NCBI RefSeq assembly: GCF_000013665.1
Contig: NC_007912.1
Location: 1,178,001 to 1,242,000 of the forward strand
Reading direction: 5' to 3'
Source: Saccharophagus degradans 2-40
GTDB lineage: Bacteria > Pseudomonadota > Gammaproteobacteria > Pseudomonadales > Cellvibrionaceae
Length of the DNA stretch: 64,000 nt
This document shows positions 9,077 through 21,588 of the stretch, piece by piece. The notes under the pieces are model-generated. The model saw only the letters and a list, made by a program, of their open reading frames with translations. It did not search any database and was not told the origin of the DNA. The translations under genes were made by a program, and so were the position numbers. How positions within the stretch are numbered: position 1 is the stretch's first letter; each line of letters opens with the position of its first letter.

Positions 9077-9457
9077 ATGGCTCTTTCTAAAGAAGATATC
9101 TTAAATGCAATTGCCGAAATGTCTGTTATGGACGTTGTTGAGTTAGTTGCTGCAATGGAAGAAAAATTCGGCGTATCTGCTGCTGCTGCTGTAGCTGTAG
9201 CTGCTCCTGCTGCTGGCGGCGACGCTGGTGGTGCTGCTGCTGAGCAAACTGAATTCGACGTTATCCTAGCTTCTGCTGGTGAGAAGAAAGTTAACGTTAT
9301 CAAGGCTGTTCGTGGTATCACTGGTCTTGGTCTTAAAGAAGCTAAAGAATTGGTTGACGGCGCTCCTAGCCCAATCAAAGAAGGCGTTTCTAAAGACGAC
9401 GCAGAAGAAGCTAAGAAATTACTTGAAGAAGCTGGCGCATCTGTCGAGCTTAAGTAA
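9077..9457 (+). CDS. rplL: 50S ribosomal protein L7/L12
   Basis: Multi-copy stalk protein that recruits translational GTPases. The N-terminal dimerisation helices ([20 protein letters not shown]), an Ala/Gly-rich hinge (about residues 34-56) and the C-terminal domain ([20 protein letters not shown]) are all present in 126 residues. A GGGAG ribosome-binding site precedes the ATG. An attenuator-like hairpin begins 13 bp after the stop. Confidence 0.98.
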   Translation: MALSKEDILNAIAEMSVMDVVELVAAMEEKFGVSAAAAVAVAAPAAGGDAGGAAAEQTEFDVILASAGEKKVNVIKAVRGITGLGLKEAKELVDGAPSPIKEGVSKDDAEEAKKLLEEAGASVELK

Positions 9458-9469
9458 GTTGTTTCAAAG

Positions 9470-9489
9470 CGAGGGCTTTGCCCTCGTTT
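9470..9489 (+). terminator. rplL-rpoB attenuator hairpin
   Basis: A 7-bp stem (CGAGGGC / GCCCTCG) with a TTT loop and a very short T run. In E. coli a partial terminator at this place sets the ratio of L7/L12 to RNA polymerase; the short U tract suits partial termination. Confidence 0.7.
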
Positions 9490-9553
9490 GAGGATGGGTC
9501 AGTCGGCTTTAGTCGTCTGGCCTTTTCCCGTTTGCGGTCTACGCAAAACGTTT

Positions 9554-9643
9554 GTGGGACATACCATTAAAAGTATAGGGACACCCCATAAAACTTCCAA
9601 CACGATTGTAAGCGCTTGCCAGGCGGTGAAATCGTCGTCCCAC
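9554..9643 (+). other. Long-range complementary arms in the rplL-rpoB spacer
   Basis: GTGGGAC (9554-9560) is the exact complement of GTCCCAC (9637-9643). In E. coli an RNase III site lies in this spacer, so a processing stem is possible. The pairing is only 7 bp over a long loop, so this is tentative. No ORF occupies the 222-bp spacer. Confidence 0.3.
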
Positions 9644-9679
9644 ATTGATATTGATCCGTGAACCAGCTGAGGAACACTG

Positions 9680-12600
9680 ATGGCTTACTCATATACTGAG
9701 AAAAAACGTATCCGAAAGGATTTTGGCAAGTTGCCAGACGTCATGGAAGTGCCATACCTTCTGGCGATTCAACTAGATTCCTACAGAAAATTTACGCAGG
9801 CTGATACCCCTTTCGATCAAAGAAAGGATATGGGCTTGCACGCTGCATTTAAATCTATATTTCCAATAGTGAGCTATTCAGGTAATGCAGCACTTGAGTA
9901 TGTCAGTTATGCCCTAGGTAAGCCCGTTTTTGACGTAAAAGAATGTGTTTTGCGTGGCGCGACCTATGCAGTGCCTTTACGCGTTAAAGTTCGTTTGATT
10001 ATCTACGATAAAGATTCGTCCAGTAAGGCGATCAAGGATATCAAAGAGCAAGAAGTCTACATGGGCGAAATTCCGCTTATGACAGACAATGGTACATTCG
10101 TAGTGAATGGTACCGAGCGAGTAATTGTATCTCAGTTACACAGATCTCCTGGTGTGTTTTTCGAGCACGACAAAGGTAAGACCCACTCTTCGGGCAAGTT
10201 GCTCTACTCTGCACGCGTTATCCCTTACCGTGGCTCATGGTTAGACTTCGAGTTCGACCCTAAAGATCTAGTTTTCGTACGTATTGACCGTCGTCGTAAG
10301 TTGCCTGCGTCTATTTTGTTGCGCGCATTGGGCTATACCACCGAGCAAATGCTCGATATGTTCTACGAAACAAGCAAGTTCGGTCTTACCGAAACTGGTG
10401 AGTGCGTACTTGAATTGGTTCCATCGCGTTTGCGCGGTGATGTAACAACGTTTGAAATTAAAGATAAAGACGGCAATTTAATTGTTGAAGATGGCCGTCG
10501 TATTACTGCTCGTCATATTCGTCAGTTGGAAAAAGCTGGTGTAACCGAGCTAAGTGTTCCGCACGAATATATGGTTGGTCGCGCATTAGCGAAAGATATT
10601 ATTAATGCGGAATCCGGCGAAGTTCTATTTGAATGTAACACCGAAATCACAGACGAAGTTCTTGCGGAGCTTGTTAAGTCTGGCGTTAAAGAATTTGAAA
10701 CGTTGTACACCAACGAATTAGATTGCGGTCCGTTTATTTCTGACACTTTGCGCAGCGACCCTGCTCGCACTCAGCTTGAAGCGTTGGTAGAAATCTACCG
10801 CATGATGCGCCCGGGTGAGCCGCCAACAAAAGAGTCTGCAGAAACACTGTTCCAAAACTTGTTCTTCAGCTCTGAGCGCTATGACCTTTCTGCTGTTGGT
10901 CGAATGAAGTTCAACCGCCGTTTGGGTCGTGATTCAGAAGTTGGTTCTGGAACGCTATCTAATGAAGATATAGTTGATGTATTAAAAACGCTTATCGACA
11001 TTCGCAACGGTAAAGGCGTGGTGGATGATATCGATCACCTCGGTAACCGTCGTGTACGTTCTGTTGGCGAAATGGCCGAGAACCAATTCCGTGTTGGTTT
11101 AGTTCGTGTAGAGCGCGCTGTTAAAGAGCGTCTATCTATGGCTGAAAGCGAAGGCTTAATGCCCCAAGATCTTATTAACGCTAAGCCTGTGGCTGCTGCT
11201 GTTAAAGAGTTCTTTGGCTCGAGTCAGCTATCTCAGTTCATGGATCAAAACAACCCACTGTCAGAAGTTACGCACAAACGTCGTGTTTCCGCATTAGGCC
11301 CTGGTGGTTTGACGCGTGAGCGTGCAGGCTTTGAGGTGCGAGACGTACACCCGACTCACTACGGTCGTGTATGTCCTATTGAAACACCTGAAGGTCCAAA
11401 CATTGGTTTGATTAACTCGTTGGCTACCTATGCGCGTACCAACAGTTACGGTTTCTTAGAAAGTCCTCACCGCAAGGTAGTTGACGGTAAAGTTACCGAT
11501 GAAATCGAATACCTATCAGCTATTAACGAAGCTAAATTCGTAATTGCACAGGCATCTGCTGCGCAAAACGAAAATGGCGAATTAACAGAAGAGTTGGTAT
11601 CGGTACGATTCCAAAATGAATTTACCTTAAAAGGGCCAAGCGAAGTTCAGTACATGGACGTGTCTCCACGTCAGGTTGTATCTGTTGCTGCGTCTCTTAT
11701 CCCGTTCCTAGAGCACGATGATGCTAACCGTGCATTGATGGGATCAAACATGCAGCGTCAAGCTGTACCAACACTAAAGGCGCAAAAGCCGTTAGTGGGT
11801 ACAGGTATGGAGCGCAATGTTGCTGCCGACTCTGGTGTATGTGTTGTTGCTAAACGCGGCGGTGTTATCGAGCGTGTTGATGCTGCTCGCATTGTTGTGC
11901 GTGTAGCCGACGACGAAGTTGAAGCGGGTGAAGCAGGTGTAGATATTTACAACCTTACCAAATACACCCGTTCAAACCAGAATACGTGTATTAATCAGCG
12001 TTCAATTGTACGCACTGGTGAGAAAGTATCTCGCGGTGACATTCTTGCAGACGGCCCATCCGTAGATTTGGGTGAGTTGGCACTTGGGCAAAATATGCGT
12101 ATCGCATTTATGCCTTGGAATGGTTACAACTTTGAGGATTCGATCCTCGTTTCTGAGCGTGTAGTTCAGGAGGATCGTTTTACTACTATTCACATTCAGG
12201 AATTAACCTGTATTGCTCGTGACACCAAATTGGGTAGCGAAGAAATTACAGCGGATATTCCAAACGTAGGTGAAGGTGCTCTATCCAAGTTGGATGAGTC
12301 CGGTATTGTTTACGTGGGTGCGGAAGTAGCTTCTGGCGATATTCTTGTTGGTAAAGTTACGCCTAAAGGTGAAACGCAGCTAACACCAGAAGAAAAGCTC
12401 TTACGTGCAATTTTCGGTGAGAAAGCGTCCGACGTAAAAGATACTTCATTGCGCGTGCCTTCAAGTGTTAAGGGTACGGTTATAGATGTGCAGGTATTTA
12501 CGCGCGATGGTTTAGAAAAAGACCAGCGTTCACGTGATATCGAAAAAGCACAGCTAGATCAAATTCGTAAGGACTTAAACGAAGAGTACCGTATTGTTCA

Positions 12601-13765
12601 AGGCGCTACTTTTGAGCGTTTACGCGCTGCACTTGTGGGTAATACCGCAATGACAGGCAAGGGCGTTGTTAAAGGGCAGCCGGTAACGGATGAGATGCTA
12701 GACGAGCTTAGCCATGATGATTGGTTCAAGATTCGTATGAATGACGATGTGCTCAATGAGCAAATCGATGCCGCTGAAGTTGCTTTGGCAGAGCGTCGTA
12801 AAGAGCTCGATGATCGCTTCGAAGATAAAAAAGGCAAGTTGGAAACCGGTGATGATCTGGCTCCAGGTGTGTTGAAAATTGTTAAGGTTTACTTGGCAAT
12901 TAAACGACGCATTCAGCCTGGTGATAAGATGGCCGGTCGTCACGGTAACAAGGGTGTTATCTCTGTGATCATGCCTGTTGAAGATATGCCATACGACGAA
13001 AATGGTAACCCCATTGATATCGTATTGAACCCGCTTGGTGTTCCTTCTCGAATGAACGTTGGTCAGGTTTTAGAGATGCACTTAGGTCTTGCAGCTAAGT
13101 CGCTAGGTGAAAAGATTGATGAAATGTTGAAGCAGCAAAAAGCTGTTGCAGAAATTCGCCAGTTCTTGGATCAAATCTATAACCAAATAGGCGAGTCGTA
13201 TAAAGCTGAAGAGCTCGATACGTTTAGCGACGACGAAATTATCGAGTTAGCTAACAACTTGCGTGACGGCGTGCCTATGGCTACCCGTGCGTTCGATGGT
13301 GCTAAAGAGAAAGAAATTAAGCAATTGTTAACCTTGGGTGGTATGCCGGATTCAGGTCAGATGACTTTGTTTGATGGTCGTACTGGTGATCCGTTCCAGC
13401 GTCCAACAACTGTGGGCTATATGTATATGCTCAAGTTGAACCACTTGGTTGACGATAAAATGCACGCCCGTTCGACTGGTTCCTACAGCCTTGTTACTCA
13501 GCAGCCGCTGGGTGGTAAAGCGCAGTTTGGTGGTCAGCGATTTGGTGAGATGGAGGTGTGGGCCCTCGAAGCATATGGTGCAGCGTATACGTTGCAAGAA
13601 ATGCTAACCGTTAAATCGGATGACGTGGCCGGTCGTACTAAGATGTATAAAAACATCGTAGACGGTGACCACCGCATGGAGCCTGGCATGCCTGAGTCCT
13701 TTAACGTATTGGTTAAAGAGATTCGCTCACTCGGTATTAATATCGAGCTAGAGCAGGACAACTAA
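9680..13765 (+). CDS. rpoB: DNA-directed RNA polymerase subunit beta
   Basis: Second-largest RNA polymerase subunit, forming one side of the catalytic cleft. The 1361-residue protein starts [19 protein letters not shown] and ends in the [14 protein letters not shown] tail. The rifampicin region is intact and wild-type in appearance ([39 protein letters not shown]). The switch and active-site elements (RHGNKGVIS, and [20 protein letters not shown]) are also present. GAGGAA precedes the ATG. rpoC follows after 93 bp, with a strong hairpin between them. Confidence 0.99.
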   Translation: MAYSYTEKKRIRKDFGKLPDVMEVPYLLAIQLDSYRKFTQADTPFDQRKDMGLHAAFKSIFPIVSYSGNAALEYVSYALGKPVFDVKECVLRGATYAVPLRVKVRLIIYDKDSSSKAIKDIKEQEVYMGEIPLMTDNGTFVVNGTERVIVSQLHRSPGVFFEHDKGKTHSSGKLLYSARVIPYRGSWLDFEFDPKDLVFVRIDRRRKLPASILLRALGYTTEQMLDMFYETSKFGLTETGECVLELVPSRLRGDVTTFEIKDKDGNLIVEDGRRITARHIRQLEKAGVTELSVPHEYMVGRALAKDIINAESGEVLFECNTEITDEVLAELVKSGVKEFETLYTNELDCGPFISDTLRSDPARTQLEALVEIYRMMRPGEPPTKESAETLFQNLFFSSERYDLSAVGRMKFNRRLGRDSEVGSGTLSNEDIVDVLKTLIDIRNGKGVVDDIDHLGNRRVRSVGEMAENQFRVGLVRVERAVKERLSMAESEGLMPQDLINAKPVAAAVKEFFGSSQLSQFMDQNNPLSEVTHKRRVSALGPGGLTRERAGFEVRDVHPTHYGRVCPIETPEGPNIGLINSLATYARTNSYGFLESPHRKVVDGKVTDEIEYLSAINEAKFVIAQASAAQNENGELTEELVSVRFQNEFTLKGPSEVQYMDVSPRQVVSVAASLIPFLEHDDANRALMGSNMQRQAVPTLKAQKPLVGTGMERNVAADSGVCVVAKRGGVIERVDAARIVVRVADDEVEAGEAGVDIYNLTKYTRSNQNTCINQRSIVRTGEKVSRGDILADGPSVDLGELALGQNMRIAFMPWNGYNFEDSILVSERVVQEDRFTTIHIQELTCIARDTKLGSEEITADIPNVGEGALSKLDESGIVYVGAEVASGDILVGKVTPKGETQLTPEEKLLRAIFGEKASDVKDTSLRVPSSVKGTVIDVQVFTRDGLEKDQRSRDIEKAQLDQIRKDLNEEYRIVQGATFERLRAALVGNTAMTGKGVVKGQPVTDEMLDELSHDDWFKIRMNDDVLNEQIDAAEVALAERRKELDDRFEDKKGKLETGDDLAPGVLKIVKVYLAIKRRIQPGDKMAGRHGNKGVISVIMPVEDMPYDENGNPIDIVLNPLGVPSRMNVGQVLEMHLGLAAKSLGEKIDEMLKQQKAVAEIRQFLDQIYNQIGESYKAEELDTFSDDEIIELANNLRDGVPMATRAFDGAKEKEIKQLLTLGGMPDSGQMTLFDGRTGDPFQRPTTVGYMYMLKLNHLVDDKMHARSTGSYSLVTQQPLGGKAQFGGQRFGEMEVWALEAYGAAYTLQEMLTVKSDDVAGRTKMYKNIVDGDHRMEPGMPESFNVLVKEIRSLGINIELEQDN

Positions 13766-13795
13766 TCGCTTAATTTATTTGGCATACACACGGTG

Positions 13796-13828
13796 GTGGA
13801 CGGTACACCTAAAAGATTTACCGTCCAC
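13796..13828 (+). other. Strong hairpin in the rpoB-rpoC spacer
   Basis: A perfect 10-bp stem, GTGGACGGTA (13796-13805) / TACCGTCCAC (13819-13828), with a 13-nt loop and no T run. It is more likely an mRNA processing or stability element than a terminator. It ends 30 bp before the rpoC start. Confidence 0.6.
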
Positions 13829-13858
13829 TGTGCATAAGCACCCACTGGAGGAATAGCG

Positions 13859-16800
13859 TTGAAAGACTTACTCAATCTTTTGAAAAACCAAGGCCCATCT
13901 GATGAATTTGATGGTATCCGTATCGGTTTAGCATCACCCGATATGATTCGCTCTTGGTCTTATGGCGAAGTTAAAAAGCCAGAAACCATTAACTACAGAA
14001 CCTTCAAGCCTGAGCGTGAAGGTCTGTTCTGTGCCAAAGTATTTGGTCCAGTAAAAGATTACGAATGCTTGTGTGGTAAATACAAGCGTATGAAGCACCG
14101 CGGAATTATCTGTGAGAAGTGCGGCGTAGAAGTTACATTGGCTAAAGTTCGTCGTGACCGCATGGCTCACATCGAATTGGCTAGTCCTGTTGCCCATATT
14201 TGGTTCTTGAAGTCGCTACCTAGCCGTATCGGTTTGTTGCTAGATATGACTTTGCGCAGCATTGAGCGCGTATTGTATTTCGAAAGCTACGTGGTTACTG
14301 ATCCAGGTATGACTACCCTAGAGAAAGGGCAGTTGTTAACCGATGAGCAGTACTTCGAGGCAATGGAAGAGTTCGGTGACGAGTTCGAAGCAAAAATGGG
14401 TGCCGAAGCTATTCAGCAGTTGATGAAAGACATCGAGCTGGAGCGTGAAGCACAAGAAATTCGCGAGCAAATTCCTAACACTAACTCTGAAACAAAAATC
14501 AAAAAGCTATCTAAGCGTTTGAAATTGTTAGAGGCCTTTATTCAATCTGGTAACAAGCCAGAGTGGATGGTGTTGGAAGCGCTACCGGTTCTACCACCTG
14601 ATTTGCGTCCGTTGGTTCCGCTAGACGGTGGCCGTTTTGCAACGTCCGATCTTAACGATTTGTACCGTCGCGTAATTAACCGTAACAACCGCTTGAAGCG
14701 CTTGTTGGATTTGAATGCTCCAGACATCATCGTGCGCAACGAAAAGCGTATGCTTCAAGAGTCTGTGGATGCGTTGCTTGATAACGGTCGTCGCGGTCGT
14801 GCCATTACCGGTTCTAACAAGCGCCCATTAAAATCTTTGGCAGATATGATCAAAGGTAAGCAGGGCCGTTTCCGTCAGAACTTGCTTGGTAAGCGTGTAG
14901 ATTACTCCGGTCGTTCTGTAATTGTGACCGGTCCTACCTTGCGTTTGCATCAGTGTGGTCTTCCTAAGAAGATGGCGCTTGAGCTGTTTAAGCCTTTCAT
15001 TTTTAGTAAGTTGGAGTTGCGTGGGCTAGCGACAACCATTAAAGCTGCTAAGAAAATGGTAGAGCGCGAAGAGCCTGTTGTATGGGATATTCTCGACGAA
15101 GTTATTCGTGAGCACCCTGTATTACTTAACCGTGCACCAACACTTCACCGTTTGGGCATTCAGGCGTTTGAGCCAGTGTTAATTGAAGGTAAAGCTATTC
15201 AATTGCACCCACTCGTTTGTGCTGCGTACAACGCTGACTTCGATGGCGACCAAATGGCTGTGCACGTTCCGTTAACGCTAGAAGCTCAGTTAGAAGCTCG
15301 AGCGTTAATGATGTCTACCAACAACATTTTATCGCCAGCATCGGGCGAGCCAATTATTGTTCCATCTCAGGACGTTGTATTGGGCTTGTACTGGATGACT
15401 CGCGAGCGCGTAAATGATAAAGGCGAAGGCATGATCTTCTCCGATATCAAAGAAGTATCTCGTGCTTTCTATTCTAAGCAAGTTGGCTTGCAAGCGCGTA
15501 TCAAAGTGCGTATTGATGAAACCATTATGGAAGAAAGTGGCGAGAGCGAATCTAGCTACCGTATGGTTGATACCACTGTTGGACGTATGTTGCTTTGGGA
15601 AATCGTTCCAAAAGGTATTCCTTTTGAAATGATCAACAAGCCAATGGTTAAAAAGGCGATTTCTGCGGTAATTAACTTCTGTTACCGAATTGTTGGCTTA
15701 AAAGCCACCGTGATTTTTGCTGACCAATTAATGTATATGGGTTATGACTTCAGTACTAAGTCTGGCTCTTCTATTGGTGTAAACGACTTTGAAATTCCTG
15801 AAGCTAAAGCGGGCATGATTGAGCGCGCCGATGCAGAGGTAAAAGAAATCGAGGCGCAGTACGCTTCCGGTTTGGTTGCTCAGGGTGAGAAATACAACAA
15901 AGTTATCGATATTTGGTCGCGCGCAAACGACCTTGTAGCTAAATCGATGATGGAAGGTATTTCTAAAGAAACAGTTAAAAACAAACAAGGCGAAGACGAA
16001 GAGCAAGCATCATTTAACTCCGTGTTTATGTATGCCGACTCAGGTGCACGTGGTAGCCCCGCGCAGATTCGTCAGCTAGCTGGTATGCGTGGTTTGATGG
16101 CGCGTCCAGACGGCTCCATTATTGAAACGCCTATTACTGCAAACTTCCGTGAAGGTTTGAACGTACTTCAGTACTTCATCTCTACTCACGGTGCTCGTAA
16201 AGGTTTGGCGGATACCGCACTTAAAACAGCAAACTCGGGTTACTTGACTCGTCGTTTGGTGGATGTTGCGCAAGACGTTGTAATTACAGAGCAAGATTGC
16301 GGCACCGACGAAGGTTTGAGCATGACCCCTGTTATTGAGGGTGGTGATGTTATCGAATCTCTAGGCGACCGTATCTTGGGTCGTGTTGTTGCACGTGACG
16401 TGATTCGCCCGAATAGCGACGAAATTTTGGTTCCTGCTGGCACCATGATCGACGAGAAGTGGGTTGAGCGCATTGAGAGCATGGGTATCGATGAGGTAAC
16501 TGTACGCTCTGCAATTAGCTGTGACGCTGTATTTGGTATTTGTGCCCAATGTTACGGTCGCGACTTGGCCCGTGGTCATCGCGCAAACGTTGGTGAAGCT
16601 ATTGGTGTTATCGCTGCTCAGTCTATTGGTGAGCCAGGTACACAGCTTACAATGCGTACGTTCCACATTGGTGGTGCGGCAAGCCGAGCGTCCGCTGCAG
16701 ATAGTGTAGAAGTTAAACAAGAAGGTACCGTTCGTTTGCACAACATTAAAGTTGTTGCGCGTGAATCCGGTGAGCTTATCGCTGTTTCTCGTTCTGGTGA

Positions 16801-18091
16801 ATTGGCGCTTGCCGATGCTGCAGGTCGTGAGCGCGAGCGTTATAAGATTCCTTACGGTGCTGTTATTACCGTTAAAGAAGGTGAGCAAGTTAAAGGCGGT
16901 AGCATAATCGCTAAGTGGGATCCGCACACTCACCCAATCGTAACTGAGGTTGCTGGTCGTGTTGTGTTGGCTGGGATGGAAGACGGTCTTTCTATTCGCA
17001 AGCAAACAGACGAATTAACTGGTTTGACCACCATTGAAATTCTTGATCCAAGTGAGCGTCCTTCAGCCGGTAAAGACTTGAAGCCAGCTGTAACGCTAGT
17101 GGATGAGAATGGTAACGAATTGAAACTTGCCAACTCTGAGCAGCCAGCACATTACATGCTGCCAGGTAAGTCTATCTTCAGTTTGAAGAACGGAGATACT
17201 GTTGGTGTTGGTGACATTATTGCGCGTATTCCTCAAGAGGGATCCAAAACACGCGATATTACGGGTGGTCTACCACGCGTTGCCGACCTTTTCGAAGCGC
17301 GTAAACCAAAAGAGCCGTCAATTCTTGCGGAAATTTCTGGTACCGTTTCGTTCGGTAAAGAAACAAAAGGTAAGCGTCGTTTAGTTATTACCCCTCCAAA
17401 TGGTGCGGTATTAGAAGACGGCTCCACTCATTACGAAGTGCTTATTCCTAAGCATCGTCACCTAACTGTGTTCGAAGGTGAAACAGTTGCTAAGGGTGAA
17501 GTGGTTTCGGATGGCCCAAGCAATCCGCACGATATCTTGCGCTTGAAGGGTGTAGAAGCTTTGGCTAACTACATCACCAACGAGATTCAAGATGTTTACC
17601 GCTTGCAGGGTGTAAAAATTAACGATAAGCACGTTGAAGTAATCGTTCGTCAAATGTTGCGTAAAGTTGAAATTACCGGCATGGGTGATTCTAGCTTCGT
17701 TAAAGGCGAGCAAGTTGAGTATATTGCCGTTCTGCAGGAAAACGAGAAGTTGCGTGCCGAAGGCCGTCAACCTGCTCGTTTCGAGCGACAATTGCTGGGT
17801 ATTACCAAGGCATCGTTGGCTACAGAGTCATTTATCTCTGCGGCATCGTTCCAGGAAACTACTCGCGTACTTACAGAAGCGTCTGTTACTGGCAAAATCG
17901 ATAACTTGCGCGGCTTGAAAGAGAACGTGGTTGTTGGTCGCTTGATTCCTGCGGGTACCGGTTTGGCTTACCACGCTGAGCGCCGTCGCAAGCGTGAAGA
18001 TCAAGCTGGCTCTAAAGCTGGAAGCGATACAGTGAGTGCAGCGGAGATCGAAGCGGCATTAACTGAAGCGTTAAAATCTAGCGCATCATAA
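13859..18091 (+). CDS. rpoC: DNA-directed RNA polymerase subunit beta'
   Basis: Catalytic subunit of RNA polymerase. The 1410-residue protein has the N-terminal zinc ribbon ([20 protein letters not shown]), the absolutely conserved magnesium triad NADFDGDQ (residues 458-465), the trigger-loop region ([19 protein letters not shown]) and the C-terminal cysteines (GICAQCYG). The start is TTG at 13859; the GGAGG 9-13 bp upstream and the universal N terminus KDLLNLLK support it (E. coli uses GTG here). Confidence 0.98.
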   Translation: MKDLLNLLKNQGPSDEFDGIRIGLASPDMIRSWSYGEVKKPETINYRTFKPEREGLFCAKVFGPVKDYECLCGKYKRMKHRGIICEKCGVEVTLAKVRRDRMAHIELASPVAHIWFLKSLPSRIGLLLDMTLRSIERVLYFESYVVTDPGMTTLEKGQLLTDEQYFEAMEEFGDEFEAKMGAEAIQQLMKDIELEREAQEIREQIPNTNSETKIKKLSKRLKLLEAFIQSGNKPEWMVLEALPVLPPDLRPLVPLDGGRFATSDLNDLYRRVINRNNRLKRLLDLNAPDIIVRNEKRMLQESVDALLDNGRRGRAITGSNKRPLKSLADMIKGKQGRFRQNLLGKRVDYSGRSVIVTGPTLRLHQCGLPKKMALELFKPFIFSKLELRGLATTIKAAKKMVEREEPVVWDILDEVIREHPVLLNRAPTLHRLGIQAFEPVLIEGKAIQLHPLVCAAYNADFDGDQMAVHVPLTLEAQLEARALMMSTNNILSPASGEPIIVPSQDVVLGLYWMTRERVNDKGEGMIFSDIKEVSRAFYSKQVGLQARIKVRIDETIMEESGESESSYRMVDTTVGRMLLWEIVPKGIPFEMINKPMVKKAISAVINFCYRIVGLKATVIFADQLMYMGYDFSTKSGSSIGVNDFEIPEAKAGMIERADAEVKEIEAQYASGLVAQGEKYNKVIDIWSRANDLVAKSMMEGISKETVKNKQGEDEEQASFNSVFMYADSGARGSPAQIRQLAGMRGLMARPDGSIIETPITANFREGLNVLQYFISTHGARKGLADTALKTANSGYLTRRLVDVAQDVVITEQDCGTDEGLSMTPVIEGGDVIESLGDRILGRVVARDVIRPNSDEILVPAGTMIDEKWVERIESMGIDEVTVRSAISCDAVFGICAQCYGRDLARGHRANVGEAIGVIAAQSIGEPGTQLTMRTFHIGGAASRASAADSVEVKQEGTVRLHNIKVVARESGELIAVSRSGELALADAAGRERERYKIPYGAVITVKEGEQVKGGSIIAKWDPHTHPIVTEVAGRVVLAGMEDGLSIRKQTDELTGLTTIEILDPSERPSAGKDLKPAVTLVDENGNELKLANSEQPAHYMLPGKSIFSLKNGDTVGVGDIIARIPQEGSKTRDITGGLPRVADLFEARKPKEPSILAEISGTVSFGKETKGKRRLVITPPNGAVLEDGSTHYEVLIPKHRHLTVFEGETVAKGEVVSDGPSNPHDILRLKGVEALANYITNEIQDVYRLQGVKINDKHVEVIVRQMLRKVEITGMGDSSFVKGEQVEYIAVLQENEKLRAEGRQPARFERQLLGITKASLATESFISAASFQETTRVLTEASVTGKIDNLRGLKENVVVGRLIPAGTGLAYHAERRRKREDQAGSKAGSDTVSAAEIEAALTEALKSSAS

Positions 18092-18168
18092 AAATGAGGC
18101 GGCCTGCATAAGGTCGCCGCTGCCACATCTGTAATATAGCTACTGTATGTGGTTTACGTATTGACGAG

Positions 18169-18207
18169 AGTGGGTGGTGTCATTACAATGCGCCACCCAC
18201 TTTTGTT
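18169..18207 (+). terminator. Terminator of the rpoBC operon
   Basis: A 9-bp perfect stem (AGTGGGTGG 18169-18177 / CCACCCACT 18193-18201) followed by TTTTGTT. Confidence 0.85.
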
Positions 18208-18213
18208 AGTGGT

Positions 18214-18654
<441 letters not shown>

Positions 18655-18766
18655 TTGGGATTCGCTTAACTGCGTAATCGGTAGAACCAGTAAGGCCGAG
18701 CGCTCTTTAAGAGTTGGTCTCGGATAACCCTGAACACTATGTGCGAAAGCACGTTGAGATATTAAA

Positions 18767-19237
18767 ATGCCTAGAAGAAGAGTTGTCGCCAAGCGCGAAG
18801 TTCTGCCGGATCCTAAATTCGGTAGTTCAACTTTGGCGAAATTTATGAACCACGTAATGATTAGTGGTAAAAAATCTACAGCCGAAAAAATTGTTTACGG
18901 TGCATTAGACATCGTATCCGAAAAGCTGAACAAAGATCCGCTAGAAACATTTAGCGAAGCACTAGAAAATATTTCTCCATTGGTTGAGGTTAAATCTCGC
19001 CGTGTTGGTGGTGCAACGTATCAAGTTCCGGTTGAAGTTCGTCCTGCACGTCGTACTGCTTTGGCAATGCGTTGGTTGGTAGAGTACTCACGCAATCGCG
19101 GTGAGAAGTCTATGGCCCAACGTCTAGCTGGCGAGTTGATCGATGCAGCACAAAGTAAAGGTGGTGCGGTTAAGAAGCGTGAAGACGTTCACCGTATGGC
19201 TGAAGCGAACAAGGCGTTCTCGCACTTCCGCTTCTAA
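18767..19237 (+). CDS. rpsG: 30S ribosomal protein S7
   Basis: Organises the 3' major domain of 16S rRNA and contacts E-site tRNA. The 156-residue protein starts [20 protein letters not shown] and carries the signature stretch [20 protein letters not shown]. The ribosome-binding site is weak. A bidirectional terminator hairpin follows 31 bp after the stop, separating it from fusA. Confidence 0.98.
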   Translation: MPRRRVVAKREVLPDPKFGSSTLAKFMNHVMISGKKSTAEKIVYGALDIVSEKLNKDPLETFSEALENISPLVEVKSRRVGGATYQVPVEVRPARRTALAMRWLVEYSRNRGEKSMAQRLAGELIDAAQSKGGAVKKREDVHRMAEANKAFSHFRF

Positions 19238-19267
19238 TCCTTTATTGGCACTGTTTGTTAGTGCAGT

Positions 19268-19296
19268 AAAAGGCAGCAATTACAGCTGCCTTTTAG
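19268..19296 (+). terminator. Terminator-like hairpin between rpsG and fusA
   Basis: A perfect 10-bp stem (AAAAGGCAGC / GCTGCCTTTT) with a 7-nt loop. It resembles a rho-independent terminator but lies inside what is one operon in E. coli. Confidence 0.7.
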
Positions 19297-19398
19297 CGTT
19301 TATACGCTCTATAAAAGTCAGAACCCCAGCATACGAGTTACCCTCTATGCTGGGTGTGTCTAGAATTTTGCAAGTAACAGCTATTCTGGGAAATTGCC

Positions 19399-21504
19399 GT
19401 GGCTCGTAAAACACCCATCGTACGCTATCGAAATATCGGTATCTGTGCGCATGTCGATGCAGGAAAAACCACCACCACCGAACGAGTGCTTTTTTACACT
19501 GGTCTGTCACATAAGATTGGTGAAGTACACGATGGCGCAGCCACGATGGACTGGATGGAGCAAGAGCAGGAAAGGGGGATAACGATTACCTCCGCCGCTA
19601 CGACATGTTTTTGGTCGGGTATGCAGCAGCAGTTTCCTCAACACCGTATCAATATAATTGATACCCCTGGGCACGTGGACTTTACCATCGAGGTAGAGCG
19701 TTCTCTTAGGGTTTTGGATGGGGCCGTAGTTGTATTGTGTGGCTCATCGGGTGTTCAGCCGCAAACAGAAACTGTTTGGCGACAAGCGAATAAATACGAA
19801 GTGCCGCGATTGGTTTTCGTAAATAAAATGGACCGCGCGGGAGCAAACTTTCGCAGCGTGGTGCAGCAGTTGCGCGACCGTTTGGGGGCCAACGCAGTAC
19901 CGTTGCATATGACGATTGGCGCTGAAGATGGTTTTGAAGGCGTTATCGATCTAATTAAGATGAAGTCTATCCACTGGAACGAAGCCGATATGGGCATGAC
20001 GTTCGAGTATGGAGAGGTGCCAGAAGATCTGCTGGAAGAATGCGAAGAGATGCGTGAATACGCAGTCGAAGCCGCGGCAGAGGCAAATGATGATCTCATG
20101 GAGAAGTACCTAGAGACTGGTGAGTTAAGCGAAGATGAGATTAAGGCGGGCCTGCGTGCGCGCACTCTAGCTAATGAGATCGTTCCAGTTTTAGGTGGTT
20201 CTGCATTTAAAAATAAAGGTGTACAGGCAGTGCTCGACGCTGTTGTGGAATACTTGCCTGCGCCCACAGAAGTAAAAGCGATTGAGGGTACTTTAATTGA
20301 TGGTGAGACCGTCGATACCCGAGTTGCTGACGACGATGCGCCGTTTGCAGCGCTAGCATTTAAAATTGCTACTGATCCATTCGTTGGTACGCTTACGTTC
20401 TTCCGTGTGTATTCTGGGCGACTGGAGAGTGGTACAGCGGTATACAACTCGGTTAAGCAAAAGCGCGAGCGCGTAGGCCGTATGGTGCAGATGCACTCTA
20501 ACAATCGCGAAGAAATTAAAGAAGTGCTGGCTGGCGATATAGCTGCAGCCATCGGCTTAAAAGATGTAACCACAGGGGATACCCTGTGTGCAGAAAGTAA
20601 TAAAATTGTACTCGAGCGTATGGAGTTTCCAGAGCCGGTAATCTCTGTTGCTGTTGAGCCGCGCACGGTTCCAGATCAAGAGAAAATGGCGGTCGCGCTG
20701 GCTAAGTTAGCGCAAGAAGATCCGTCTTTTCGCGTTGCTACCGACGAAGAGACTGGGCAGACCATTATCTCCGGTATGGGCGAGTTGCACTTAGATATTA
20801 TTGTAGATCGCATGCGCCGTGAGTTTGGTGTTGACGCTAATATAGGTAAGCCGCAAGTGGCCTACCGCGAGCGTATTACGCGCACGTGTGAGGTTGAAGG
20901 TAAGTTCGTTCGCCAATCTGGCGGGCGCGGTCAGTATGGTCACGTATGGATTCGTTTTGAGCCTGCTGACGATAACAACGCCGAAGGCCTAGTTTTTGAA
21001 AACGAGGTTGTCGGGGGTGCTGTACCAAAAGAGTATATTCCGGCGGTGGAAAAAGGTATTTCCGAGCAAATGCGCAATGGCGTATTGGCGGGTTACCCAT
21101 TGCTGGGCTTAAAAGCCACTATATACGACGGCTCCTTTCATGATGTTGACTCTAACGAGATGGCATTTAAAATTGCCGCGTCTATTGCAACAAAAAATTT
21201 AGCTGCAGAAGGCGGCGCGGTTTTATTAGAGCCGGTAATGAAAGTGGAAGTGGTTACTCCTGAAGAAAATATGGGTGACGTTGTGGGAGACCTCAATCGT
21301 CGTCGCGGTTTGATTCAGGGTATGGAAGAGTGTATATCCGGCAAAGTAGTTCGGGCAGAGGTTCCTCTGGCTGAGATGTTCGGTTATGCAACGGACCTGC
21401 GTTCCGCGACGCAAGGTAGGGCAACTTTTACCATGGAGTTCCAGCAATACTCGGAAGCTCCTAAAAATGTTGCCGATGAGATTATGGCTAGAAACGGGCG
21501 TTAG
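19399..21504 (+). CDS. fusA: Elongation factor G (first copy, str operon)
   Basis: Translational GTPase acting in translocation and ribosome recycling. The 701-residue protein has the P-loop [19 protein letters not shown], switch elements [20 protein letters not shown] and the NKMDRAGA specificity motif, then domains II-V ending at [17 protein letters not shown]. The GTG start at 19399 is the first sensible start with the family N terminus ([19 protein letters not shown]). A second, clearly diverged EF-G gene lies 1.5 kb downstream on the other strand. Confidence 0.97.
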   Translation: MARKTPIVRYRNIGICAHVDAGKTTTTERVLFYTGLSHKIGEVHDGAATMDWMEQEQERGITITSAATTCFWSGMQQQFPQHRINIIDTPGHVDFTIEVERSLRVLDGAVVVLCGSSGVQPQTETVWRQANKYEVPRLVFVNKMDRAGANFRSVVQQLRDRLGANAVPLHMTIGAEDGFEGVIDLIKMKSIHWNEADMGMTFEYGEVPEDLLEECEEMREYAVEAAAEANDDLMEKYLETGELSEDEIKAGLRARTLANEIVPVLGGSAFKNKGVQAVLDAVVEYLPAPTEVKAIEGTLIDGETVDTRVADDDAPFAALAFKIATDPFVGTLTFFRVYSGRLESGTAVYNSVKQKRERVGRMVQMHSNNREEIKEVLAGDIAAAIGLKDVTTGDTLCAESNKIVLERMEFPEPVISVAVEPRTVPDQEKMAVALAKLAQEDPSFRVATDEETGQTIISGMGELHLDIIVDRMRREFGVDANIGKPQVAYRERITRTCEVEGKFVRQSGGRGQYGHVWIRFEPADDNNAEGLVFENEVVGGAVPKEYIPAVEKGISEQMRNGVLAGYPLLGLKATIYDGSFHDVDSNEMAFKIAASIATKNLAAEGGAVLLEPVMKVEVVTPEENMGDVVGDLNRRRGLIQGMEECISGKVVRAEVPLAEMFGYATDLRSATQGRATFTMEFQQYSEAPKNVADEIMARNGR

Positions 21505-21588
21505 TGTCCGCTCTGCATAAATTTGTAGTTTACTTTAGTTGAAACCCTATACCCTGTTTTACGGGGTTTGTTACAGAGGAATCTGACA

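Noticed and set aside
16361..17005. A 214-residue open frame antisense to rpoC
   Set aside because: It lies wholly within conserved beta' sequence and shows no recognisable domain.
19755..20666. A 303-residue open frame antisense to fusA
   Set aside because: EF-G is certain on the plus strand; the antisense product is a low-complexity Ser/Thr/Arg-rich translation typical of a shadow frame.
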